Of a DNA stretch of 64,000 bases, positions 22,434 to 31,221 are shown piece by piece. How positions within the stretch are numbered: the first letter of the stretch is position 1; each line of letters opens with the position of its first letter. The notes under the pieces were generated by a model that made no database searches, had not been told where the DNA came from, and saw only the letters and a list, made by a program, of their open reading frames with translations. Origin of the DNA: Colwellia sp. TT2012 (GTDB lineage: Bacteria; Pseudomonadota; Gammaproteobacteria; Enterobacterales; Alteromonadaceae); contig NZ_LJYX01000021.1 of the NCBI RefSeq assembly GCF_001440345.1, positions 620,001-684,000 on the forward strand, written 5' to 3'. Both the position numbers and the translations under genes were made by a program.

Positions 22434-23311
22434 ATGAAGTATTTAGAGAGAGACTTACTATTAAACTCCGTCATTAATTTAATTGATGATTTGATTTTCT
22501 ATAAAGATAAAGACTTCAAATATATTGGCTGCAATACCGCCTTTCTCCACTTTATCAATATATCAGCTGATAAGTTAATCGGTAAAAATGATTTCGAAAT
22601 ATTTGATCATGACCTCGCTAGTCTATTTAGGCATCACGATAAACTCATGTTAGCCGAAGGTAAATAAGAACTAATGAAGAGTGGGTTACTTATCCTGATG
22701 GCAGTAGGGTTTACCTATTAACAAAAAAAATACCCTTCGAGTATGCTACTAACCATATTGGTATTTTAGGTATAAGCAGAGACATCACCTCATTAGAAGA
22801 AGCGCATCAACAATTAAAAGCGCAAACTTTACTCGATGAACTCACCAAGGTTAACAATAGAAAAGCCTACAATTTAAAGATAAAAGCATTGCTGGCGGGT
22901 TTTGAGCGCTATCAAACACCCTTTGCTATTATAAGCATCGATATAGATGATTTCAAAAAAATCAATGATAATTTTGGTCATGATATTGGCGATAAAGTAT
23001 TACAAAGCTTCAGTGCGCTTATTGAAAATCATATTCGACAAACGGATCATCTATTTAGAGTCGGAGGTGAGGAATTTGTTATTTTATCGGAATCCAAAAC
23101 AAAAATTGATACGATAAAATTAGCTGAAAAACTTCGTCAAACCGTGGCAAGTAAAACCTTAATGCCAGGTATTAACATCACCATTAGTTTAGGCATTTGT
23201 GCCGTGATAAAAGGTGACTGCGTAAACTCTATCGCTAAACGGGTTGATAGCCTACTTTATCAAGCGAAAGCAAATGGCAAGAACAACGTCGTTTTTAGCC
23301 CGGTAGAATAA
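22434..23311 (+). pseudogene. PAS-GGDEF diguanylate cyclase broken by a frameshift
   Basis: ATG 22434, with a strong AGGAGGA site, opens a PAS domain (DDLIFYKDKDFKYIGCNTAF, IGKNDFEIF) that runs into a stop at 22665-22667. In the next frame the PAS domain continues without loss as NEEWVTYPDGSRVYLLTKK and GILGISRDIT. A GGDEF domain follows, with SIDIDDFKKINDNFGH, an RQTD inhibitory site and an intact GGEEF catalytic motif. One missing A in the GGTAAATAAGA run explains the break. An intact gene would make about 292 residues and synthesise cyclic di-GMP. Whether the break is real or a sequencing error cannot be told. Confidence 0.85.
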
Positions 23312-23361
23312 ACGTTAAGATAAACACCTGTAATTCATCACTAGTTTTTTACCCTTTCTAC

Positions 23362-24384
23362 TTAACTAAACAACTTCTTCCTTACCATGGCACGATAAAC
23401 TTTTGGCGTTAAACTTAAATTCTGCTTAAACAAGCGGGTTAAGTGTCCTTGATCTTGATAACCGACCTGATCTGCTATTTCTTGTATGGTTAAGTTACTT
23501 GACGCCAGTAACTCTTTTGCCGTTTCTATGCGTAATTGTTGCCAATATTGGGTGGCCCTAACACCCGTTGCAGCTTTGAATCGACGAGTGAATGAGCGTT
23601 GACTCATGCCAAATTGCTCTGAAATTTCAGTTAAGGTTAATTCAGTATTTAAATGTGTACGTAACCAAAATTGAATTTCGGCAATCAATTCATCGGCGTG
23701 TCTATCACCCGAACCTTCTAAATAACGCTGCTCTTCATAGGGCTTGCGTATTTCATGGGAAAAATTTCGTTCGACATTTTGTGCCGCGGCTTTACCATAA
23801 TGCTGGGCAATTAAATGCACAATAATATCAGCCAAAGCATTTAAGCTCGCCGCACAATAAATGCCTTCTGACTGGGTAATAAAGAAATCCGGCTTTAAGT
23901 CTACTTGCGGATAATCACGTTTAAATTGCTCAACATAATGCCAATGGGTTGTCGCTGAGTGATTATCTAACAAGCCCGATTCTGCCAAAAAACACACACC
24001 AGTACCAACGCCAATTAATGTACTGCCCTGCTGCCAACAATGTTTTAGCCAAGCAATAAGTTTTTTATGCTTTTTAAGTACCGGCCGAGGATTACGCCAC
24101 AAGCTCGGCACAATAATAATATCGGCTGGCACGGTGCTAACATCGGCTTCATGGTCAAGGGTGATATCAGCAATCATACTAATACCAGCACGTGACTTTA
24201 TTTGTGCTGACGACTCACTCAAAAATTGTGTATTAAGTTTTAAAGCAGACTTATCATAACGTCGGGCAAAGGCCTCACCGGCAAGTAACATTTCAACAGG
24301 CAAGGTGACACCTGTCGCTAAAACGTGAGGATAAATCAGCAAATGAACCATAAGATTTTCTGATTTAATGAGTCTATTAGGCAT
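23362..24384 (-). CDS. GlxA-type AraC-family transcriptional regulator
   Basis: The 340-residue protein has an N-terminal DJ-1/PfpI-like domain (about residues 12-195; LLIYPHVLATGVTLPVEML, a nucleophile-elbow-like GVGTGVCFLAE) and a C-terminal AraC double helix-turn-helix domain (about 235-335; LTEISEQFGMSQRSFTRRFK, TIQEIADQVGYQDQGHLTRLFK). Such regulators sense small metabolites through the DJ-1-like domain. It is divergent from the fabY-like gene with a set of phased repeats in between, so it may control that gene or itself. Confidence 0.85.
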   Translation of the reverse strand: MPNRLIKSENLMVHLLIYPHVLATGVTLPVEMLLAGEAFARRYDKSALKLNTQFLSESSAQIKSRAGISMIADITLDHEADVSTVPADIIIVPSLWRNPRPVLKKHKKLIAWLKHCWQQGSTLIGVGTGVCFLAESGLLDNHSATTHWHYVEQFKRDYPQVDLKPDFFITQSEGIYCAASLNALADIIVHLIAQHYGKAAAQNVERNFSHEIRKPYEEQRYLEGSGDRHADELIAEIQFWLRTHLNTELTLTEISEQFGMSQRSFTRRFKAATGVRATQYWQQLRIETAKELLASSNLTIQEIADQVGYQDQGHLTRLFKQNLSLTPKVYRAMVRKKLFS

Positions 24385-24404
24385 TTTTTATCTCTCAACA
24401 ACTT

Positions 24405-24457
24405 AATATGGCCATTATTACATATAATATGGCCATTATTACATATAATATGGCCAT
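24405..24457. repeat. Three phased ATGGCCAT repeats, possible operator
   Basis: The palindrome ATGGCCAT occurs at 24408, 24429 and 24450, exactly 21 bases (two helical turns) apart. The intervening 13 bases are identical between copies 1-2 and 2-3. The array starts 20 bases upstream of the GlxA-type regulator gene and lies about 100 bases before the fabY-like gene. Confidence 0.7.
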
Positions 24458-24555
24458 TTTAGCTTATTAAATTTTTAAGGAGTCATTAGAATAGTGAAGA
24501 TATTAGGCATTATTATTCTTTTGCATTTATTCAAATTCTTTAAGTGGGTTATTAG

Positions 24556-26451
24556 ATGGCACGTTTACCTTTAATTATTGGCATGGGCGGTATTAATGCC
24601 GCAGGACGCACCTCGTTTCATCAAGGCTTCCGTCGTATCGTCATCGATAAGTTAAATGCCCAAGCACGTCAAGAAACTTTTGTTGGCTTAGCAAGCTTAA
24701 TGAATATCGTCAGCTATCAACAAGGCACTTTAGTGGATGTTGATGGTAATACAGTCGCTCCTAGTGAGATAGAAGCCAAATTCGGCCAACAAATTCTTGC
24801 CGGTACCTTAATTCGTAAAATTGAGAAAAATCATTTTGATCCCGATGCTACTCATTGGCATCAAAAGATGAATATCAGCCCTACTGATAAATATATTTCC
24901 TTTGAGTTGCTCAAAAAAGAGTTACCTAAACCCGTACCAAGTTCATGGTTGCTGACTGATATCGGCGAGGCTAGAGTTGCGGTTAAGATTCCTGAGCAAT
25001 TAACCATTACTCATGATGCCTATCGTGATAACCCCATTAAAGCCGCAGGACAGTTTCCAACAGGCTTTGACCCGGCAAAACTATATAAGAGCCGTTATCA
25101 ACCGCGTGGTTTACAAGCAACCATCTTCGCTGCTACTGATGCCATTCGTTCAACAGGAATTGAATGGGATGCTATTTTAGACAAGATCAGTCCTGATGAA
25201 GTAGGTGTTTATTCGGCCTCGATCGCCGGCCAACTAAATGATGAGGGCTTGGGCGGTTTGATTAAAAGTCGTTTAACCGGCTCTCGCGTCAGTACTAAAC
25301 AATTAGCCCTAGGGTTAAATACCATGTCTACCGATTTTATTAATGCCTATGTTATTGGTAATATCGGTACCACCTTTACCAGCTCTGGTGCTTGTGCAAC
25401 CTTTTTATATAACCTACGTGCGGCTGTTCATGACATGGCAGCTGGCCGTATACGCGTCGCTATTGTCGGTAGTAGTGAAGCGGCAATCACGCCAGAAGTC
25501 ATTGAAGGCTTTGGCAATATGAGCGCACTAGCCAACGAAGAAGGCTTAAAGAGACTAGACGGTACCGACACCGCCGATCATCGCCGCACCAGTCGTCCTT
25601 TTGGTAAAAATTGTGGCTTTACTATAGGTGAAGGTGCACAATTTGTGATCTTGATGGATGATGCTCTGGCTTTGGCAATGGGCGCAAAAGTACTGGCCTC
25701 CGTTGCCGATGTATTTATTAATGCTGATGGTTATAAAAAATCTATCACGGCGCCAGGTCCAGGTAACTATATAACGATGGCAAAATCGGTTGCTTTAGCC
25801 GAGCAAGTTTTAGGTAAAGAAGCACTGCAACAACGTAGCTTTATTCTTGCGCATGGCTCAAGTACGCCACAAAACCGCGTCACTGAATCTTTGATTTACC
25901 ATAGAGTTGCTGAATGTTTTAATATAGAAAATTGGCCAGTAGCGGCACCCAAAGCCTATGTCGGCCATACACTAGGCCCAGCTAGTGGCGATCAAATGGC
26001 CATGGCATTAGGTGTTTTCAGTGATAATATTATGCCTGGCATTACCACCATTGATAAAGTTGCTGACGATGTGCATGACCAACACCTAAATATTGCCACT
26101 GAGCATTGGCATTGTCATGACATGGACATCGCTTTTATTAACTCAAAAGGTTTTGGCGGCAATAACGCCACGGCAACCATATTCTCGCCAAAAGTGACCC
26201 TAGCCATGATGGAAAAACGCTATGGCGCTGAGGCTATGCAAGAATATCAACAAAAGCTAATTAGCGTCGAACAAGCACAGCAAGTGTATCGAGATAATGC
26301 CAATAACGGTCAATTTGATTTGATTTATAAATTTGGCGAAGGCCTGATTAATGAGGATGACATTGAGCTAACGACTGATAAGATAAAATTCGCGGAATTT
26401 AAAAACAGTATTGCCTTACCGACTAAAAACCCTTTTGATGATATGGTTTAA
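24556..26451 (+). CDS. fabY: Beta-ketoacyl-ACP synthase, FabY type
   Basis: The 631-residue condensing enzyme has the thiolase-fold catalytic triad: Cys280 in TSSGACATFLYN, His433 in LAHGSSTPQN and His471 in YVGHTLGPASGDQ. Its length and N-terminus (GMGGINAAGRTSFHQGFRR) match the FabY class, about 630 residues, which in Pseudomonas aeruginosa starts fatty acid synthesis by condensing acetyl-CoA with malonyl-ACP. FabB/FabF enzymes are only about 410 residues. The gene symbol rests on recalled similarity, so another long KAS-type enzyme is possible. Confidence 0.75.
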   Translation: MARLPLIIGMGGINAAGRTSFHQGFRRIVIDKLNAQARQETFVGLASLMNIVSYQQGTLVDVDGNTVAPSEIEAKFGQQILAGTLIRKIEKNHFDPDATHWHQKMNISPTDKYISFELLKKELPKPVPSSWLLTDIGEARVAVKIPEQLTITHDAYRDNPIKAAGQFPTGFDPAKLYKSRYQPRGLQATIFAATDAIRSTGIEWDAILDKISPDEVGVYSASIAGQLNDEGLGGLIKSRLTGSRVSTKQLALGLNTMSTDFINAYVIGNIGTTFTSSGACATFLYNLRAAVHDMAAGRIRVAIVGSSEAAITPEVIEGFGNMSALANEEGLKRLDGTDTADHRRTSRPFGKNCGFTIGEGAQFVILMDDALALAMGAKVLASVADVFINADGYKKSITAPGPGNYITMAKSVALAEQVLGKEALQQRSFILAHGSSTPQNRVTESLIYHRVAECFNIENWPVAAPKAYVGHTLGPASGDQMAMALGVFSDNIMPGITTIDKVADDVHDQHLNIATEHWHCHDMDIAFINSKGFGGNNATATIFSPKVTLAMMEKRYGAEAMQEYQQKLISVEQAQQVYRDNANNGQFDLIYKFGEGLINEDDIELTTDKIKFAEFKNSIALPTKNPFDDMV

Positions 26452-26468
26452 TAGCCTTAGCGATGCAA

Positions 26469-26498
26469 GTGTTAGCTTGAAATTTGCTGAGCTAACAC
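26469..26498 (+). terminator. Terminator-like hairpin after fabY
   Basis: GTGTTAGCT pairs with AGCTAACAC around a 12-base loop, followed by CTTAATTTT. The T-run is weak. It lies 18 bases past the fabY stop. Confidence 0.5.
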
Positions 26499-26613
26499 CT
26501 TAATTTTACTCTTTGCTATCGTGTTAACTATTTACTTAGCATCTAGTTAGAAATCTAGAGCCGAGTCGCTAACGCCTCGCCATCGTTGCCAAAACAAAGA
26601 CCAGGACAAATAT

Positions 26614-27477
26614 ATGACTCGGCTTAAAATCATCCTAATCACCATACTATCACTATTAGCTTTTGCCGCTAATTCACTGATAACACGCTTTGCCTTAGAA
26701 AAAACCAGCATAGATGAAGCAAGTTTCATTATGCTTAGAGTCGTTTCTGGCGCACTGTTCTTATGGCTATTTGTCACGATAAAAAATCATAAGGCACCGC
26801 TTCAGTCAGGCAGCTGGCTCGCTGCTGCTGCCCTATTCATTTATGCGGTTAGTTTCACTTATGGTTACGGTTTAATCGCCGCGGGTACAGGCGCATTATT
26901 ACTGTTTGGCTCAGTACAAATAACCATGACACTTGTTGGCTACCGTGAAGGCGAACGACTGAATAGAGTACAATTAATCGGTTTTGTACTCGCGCTTGCT
27001 GGCTTAGTGATATTAATGCTACCGGGTATACGGGCCCCTTCATTTATAGGTGCCTTATTAATGTGTATTTCTGGTATTGCTTGGGGTATTTATACACTGC
27101 AAGGTCGAGGGGCAAGTGATCCCGCAGCAGCAACTGCAGGCAACTTTATCAAAGCAGCGCCAATGGCGATACTCTTATGGTTTATTGTCAACTTAGTCGA
27201 TCACGGCTCAATAAACTTAGATAGTACAGGAGCATTTTATGCGCTGTTCTCCGGCATTATTACCTCAGGCATGGGATACATTATTTGGTACAGTATATTG
27301 CCTGAGCTTAAGGCGATTCAAGCCGCTGTTGTGCAATTAAGTGTGCCTATATTGGTCACTCTCGCGGGGGCTATGTTACTTAATGAAGCTATTACTCTAC
27401 GCGTAGTGCTCGCATCCTGCGCTATATTGTCCGGTACCATTTTGGTATTAACTTGCAAAAAATCAAGCACAGCCTAG
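26614..27477 (+). CDS. EamA/DMT-superfamily transporter
   Basis: The 287-residue protein consists of ten hydrophobic helices in two EamA repeats (about residues 8-137 and 148-278), with the family pattern ANSLITRFALEKTSIDEASFIMLRV near the start and GIITSGMGYIIWYSILPELKAIQAAVVQLSVP in the second repeat. This is an inner-membrane drug/metabolite exporter of unknown substrate. An AGGA ribosome site precedes the ATG. It appears to stand alone. Confidence 0.85.
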   Translation: MTRLKIILITILSLLAFAANSLITRFALEKTSIDEASFIMLRVVSGALFLWLFVTIKNHKAPLQSGSWLAAAALFIYAVSFTYGYGLIAAGTGALLLFGSVQITMTLVGYREGERLNRVQLIGFVLALAGLVILMLPGIRAPSFIGALLMCISGIAWGIYTLQGRGASDPAAATAGNFIKAAPMAILLWFIVNLVDHGSINLDSTGAFYALFSGIITSGMGYIIWYSILPELKAIQAAVVQLSVPILVTLAGAMLLNEAITLRVVLASCAILSGTILVLTCKKSSTA

Positions 27478-28026
27478 TCAAAAAGTAACGCCTTTTCAAA
27501 ATGCAAGTTAAAATTCATCAGAGATAAAATTCGTCTAATCATTATCTATTTAAGCTAATTTTAACGAGAATGAATAGTTGATTCCCCCGTTTTAATAAAG
27601 AGGTTACCAAACATCTTTATTAAACATAAGCTAGCCATCATTGCTGTATTAAATTTGGCATTAACCCAATAAACCAGCATTATATTCGAAATAATTCTAA
27701 GCTAAGAGTATTTTGTTCTTAGTACACTTTTTACACATGCAATTTATTCTCACCTTCCCTTGAGCAAGCAATTTTACTGAACTTTTGTTAATGCAAAGTA
27801 ACTGCTAGTCCAATTGTTATGCAACTTGTAATAGTTTGCAATCATATACTTGTGGATAATATACAATATAACATATATAAGTGTAATTGTACTTCTGTGT
27901 TGTTCTATTAAAAGCACCTGCTACTGACGAGTAAAAAGTACAACGGGAGTTCGTCAGGTTAAGGACTAAAACAAAAATAATATATAAAAACAAAACAATA
28001 GATGAAATTAAAACAGGTATAACAAA
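27478..28026. other. Long AT-rich region before the TonB receptor gene
   Basis: No gene is visible. Close to the receptor gene, CTGACGA (27924-27930) pairs with TCGTCAG (27951-27957) around a loop of 20 bases that contains a GGGAG. This may be a leader structure. I could not assign a promoter with confidence. Confidence 0.4.
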
Positions 28027-31023
28027 ATGAATAAATCAAATTTTAAGGCACGTAGAACATTAGCAGCTATCGCTGTTGGTACAGCATTAATGCTATCTAT
28101 GCCAAGTGCTATGGCAGCAGATACAGGTGTGGTTAAAGGCCATATCATCAGTAATGCAGGCGATATTCTCAGCAATGCTACGATTACACTAAAACATAAA
28201 ACTAAAGGATTAGTATTCACCGTTCAAACAAATGACAAAGGTAATTACTCATTACGTAATGTACCGGTTGGTCGATATGATATTACTATCACTAAAGATG
28301 GTTATACTGCTGCTATAGAATCAAATGTTAGCTTAAGAATCGGCCAACCAGTTATTATTGATAGCCAATTATTATCAGATTCAGCAAGTTCAGAAGAAAT
28401 TGAACGTATTGCCATTACCGGCAGCAGCATTCGCCGTGTTGATTTATCTTCATCAACTGGTGGAGTCACTTTTAATCAAGAAGATCTGGACAGAATGCCC
28501 GTCGATAATGGTTTTGAAAATATTGCTATGCTAGCTCCAGGTACAGCAGCAGCCGGTGGTTCAAACTTTAAAGGTGCCTCAAGTTTTGGTGGTTCATCTT
28601 CAGCTGAAAATGCTTATTACTTAAATGGTCTTAATATTACTAATATTAAAACTGGTTTAGGTTCTTTATCAATACCATGGGAAGCGCTTGCTCAAACAGA
28701 AGTAAAAACCGGCGGCGTAAGTCCTGAATTTGGCGGCGCGTTAGGCGGCATTGTCAATGCGGTATCAAAGTCTGGTGATAACGAATTTAAATTTGGTGCT
28801 CAAGTACGTTATGACCCATCATCTCTGCGTTCAACCCAAGACACTATTTATCTCGCTGGTGGTGAAGTGTCAGATGAAGGTGCTACTCAACAGGATAGCT
28901 TAGATTTTACTGAAGCAAGAATTTGGGTAAGTGGTGCCTTAATCGAAGATACATTATTTGCCTATGCTTTATATGAACCACGTAAAGAAAAGCAGAGTTG
29001 GGCAGATCAAACCACTACCACAGATCGAGTTAGAGAATCAGATCGTTGGTTTATTAAAGCTGATTGGTTTGCTACTGAAGACCATTCTTTTGGTTTTATG
29101 GCAATGAACAACAAGCGTACTTGGACCAACAAAATTTACGCATACGATTCAGCAAATAATGTGGTCGGTGCTCGACGTGGCGTTGATTCACCAGGTGAGG
29201 ATGGCGGTCAACTATATAGCGTTAACTATAATGGTTACCTTACTGATAACTTCAGTGTTAGTGCTGTAGTAGGTCGCGTAGTGGAAGAAGTGACAACCAT
29301 CCCAGGTTCAACCGACCCGCTAGTTTGGGACTCAAGAGACGGCTGGAATAAACTAAGTGCTGAGACTGATGCCGAACTCACAGAGGAAGAATATACTCGT
29401 GACCAAGTACGTGTTGATTTTAATTTAGATCTAGAAGAACATGCTATTAGCTTTGGTGTTGATTATACCAATGTTGCCGTAGATTATTTAGCCTACCCAA
29501 ATGGTGAAGGTGATGCTGCCGCTTGGTGGACAGTTCGTGTCGCTGGTGATGGTAGTATTTCAGGTGCGCCAGTAGGTGATGTTTATATTGAAAAACGGGT
29601 ACGTAATCGCTTTACTGACTCAGATGTAAGTCAATTAGCTTTTTATGTAAATGATTCTTGGCAAGCTACTGATAACTTGGTATTAAATATGGGTGTACGT
29701 TATACCCAATCTAAAAATACCATGACCAGTGGCGAAGCGTATGTTGATTTTGATAATCAAATAGCACCACGTTTACAAGCAATATATGATTTAGCAGGTG
29801 ATGGCACGTCAAAAGTATATGCTACATTCGGTCGTTATTTCCAACCTGTTTCTGCAAACATGAACATTACTCAAGGTGGTTCGGCTACAGATCTTCTTGA
29901 TTATTATCGTACAGATCAACTAGATGCTGATGGTTATCACCCGGTTTTACTTGCTGATGGCTCACCAAGTCGTGGCGCAACATACCGTGATACCTATACC
30001 AGACAAGACAGTAGCAACTTAGCCGCTGGCGGCATTGCTTCTACGACATTAAAACCTATGTACTCTGATGAAATTACTATTGGTTACCAAAAAGAAGTAT
30101 TTGATACTATGACTTTTGGTACCCGTGTTATCTGGCGTGAGCTAGGTCGCGGTGTAGAAGATAGTGATATCACTTCGCCACTTAATAAAAAGTTAGCTGA
30201 ACTTGGTTTTGATGATGTTGGTGGTGTTTGGTTCTTACATAACCCTGGTGAGAGTTTAACCATAGAGCAAGACTTTGATGGCAATGCTGACAATGGTGTG
30301 GAATCAGTTACTTTATCAGCCGCTGAGATGATGTTACCTAAAATGGAACGTTATTATGGTGCATGGGAATTCACCCTTGATGGTTCAATCACGGATAGCT
30401 TCCGTATTAACTCTTCTTATACCTACTCTAAAAACTGGGGTAATACTGAAGGTTTAGTTAAAACAGATAACAACCAAGCTGATCCAGGTTGGACTACTTC
30501 ATATGATTATGGCGATGTGATGGATCACGGTTATGGTTTATTACCAAATGATCATACTCATGTATTCAAACTAAATGGTAGTTACGATATTACTGAAGAC
30601 TTAATTTTTGGTTTTGTTTCAAGCATTAGTTCAGGTCGCCCACAAAGTTACCTTGGCCGTCATCCATTAAATGTTGATAGCTGTACTGCAGGTAATGTAT
30701 GGGACGCCTGTGAAGGTTATTACGGTCACTCAAGCTTTTATGATGAAAATGAACAACCCGCCAAGCGTGGTACAAAAGGTAATTTAGATTGGGTAACTAA
30801 TATTGATTTATCATTGACTTATATGACTGAACTAATGGGTAGTGATTTATCATTTAAAGCAACTGTTTATAACGTACTTGATAGTGATTCAACAACGAAC
30901 ATTATTGAAACTAGAACACATGACGATGCAGATGGTAATTTTGGTCTTAACCCTGAATATGGTCGTGTTACTGACCGTCAAACAGAGCGTTATGTTTCTT
31001 TTGTTGCCCGTTACGAGTTTTAA
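28027..31023 (+). CDS. TonB-dependent receptor, Oar-like with carboxypeptidase-regulatory domain
   Basis: The 998-residue outer membrane protein has a signal peptide (cut after about residue 30, SAMA). A carboxypeptidase-regulatory-like beta sandwich follows (about 35-115; GVVKGHIISNAGDILSNATI, GNYSLRNVPVGRYDITI). Next come a TonB box-like ERIAITGSSI segment, the plug domain (about 130-245) and a 22-strand-type barrel ending in the expected aromatic SFVARYEF. It should import a large substrate with TonB energy. No enzyme or SusD partner lies beside it, so the substrate cannot be inferred. Confidence 0.88.
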   Translation: MNKSNFKARRTLAAIAVGTALMLSMPSAMAADTGVVKGHIISNAGDILSNATITLKHKTKGLVFTVQTNDKGNYSLRNVPVGRYDITITKDGYTAAIESNVSLRIGQPVIIDSQLLSDSASSEEIERIAITGSSIRRVDLSSSTGGVTFNQEDLDRMPVDNGFENIAMLAPGTAAAGGSNFKGASSFGGSSSAENAYYLNGLNITNIKTGLGSLSIPWEALAQTEVKTGGVSPEFGGALGGIVNAVSKSGDNEFKFGAQVRYDPSSLRSTQDTIYLAGGEVSDEGATQQDSLDFTEARIWVSGALIEDTLFAYALYEPRKEKQSWADQTTTTDRVRESDRWFIKADWFATEDHSFGFMAMNNKRTWTNKIYAYDSANNVVGARRGVDSPGEDGGQLYSVNYNGYLTDNFSVSAVVGRVVEEVTTIPGSTDPLVWDSRDGWNKLSAETDAELTEEEYTRDQVRVDFNLDLEEHAISFGVDYTNVAVDYLAYPNGEGDAAAWWTVRVAGDGSISGAPVGDVYIEKRVRNRFTDSDVSQLAFYVNDSWQATDNLVLNMGVRYTQSKNTMTSGEAYVDFDNQIAPRLQAIYDLAGDGTSKVYATFGRYFQPVSANMNITQGGSATDLLDYYRTDQLDADGYHPVLLADGSPSRGATYRDTYTRQDSSNLAAGGIASTTLKPMYSDEITIGYQKEVFDTMTFGTRVIWRELGRGVEDSDITSPLNKKLAELGFDDVGGVWFLHNPGESLTIEQDFDGNADNGVESVTLSAAEMMLPKMERYYGAWEFTLDGSITDSFRINSSYTYSKNWGNTEGLVKTDNNQADPGWTTSYDYGDVMDHGYGLLPNDHTHVFKLNGSYDITEDLIFGFVSSISSGRPQSYLGRHPLNVDSCTAGNVWDACEGYYGHSSFYDENEQPAKRGTKGNLDWVTNIDLSLTYMTELMGSDLSFKATVYNVLDSDSTTNIIETRTHDDADGNFGLNPEYGRVTDRQTERYVSFVARYEF

Positions 31024-31062
31024 TAGTTAACGTTTAATAAAGATATTAGCTATCGCTAAAAT

Positions 31063-31090
31063 AAAAACCGCTCTTCTGAGCGGTTTTTTT
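31063..31090 (+). terminator. Terminator of the TonB receptor gene
   Basis: AAAACCGCTC pairs with GAGCGGTTTT around a TTCT loop and ends in seven T. It lies 40 bases past the stop codon. Confidence 0.9.
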
Positions 31091-31221
31091 ATGACTTAAT
31101 TTTAATCACATATACTGTATTTTCCTTACCTAGGCAAAGCTCACCGATAAAGCTGTACATAAAACCAGTAAACGAATTATACTTAAGCAATTGTTGTTAA
31201 TCACTAACTCTTGGATCGGGC

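Noticed and set aside
22655..22675. Programmed ribosomal frameshift in the diguanylate cyclase gene
   Set aside because: A -1 shift at GGT AAA TAA would restore the frame, but there is no standard slippery heptamer and no obvious downstream stimulatory structure. A mutation or sequencing error is simpler.
24405..24457. CRISPR array
   Set aside because: Only three 21-base units with identical spacers and no Cas genes; it is a tandem or operator repeat.
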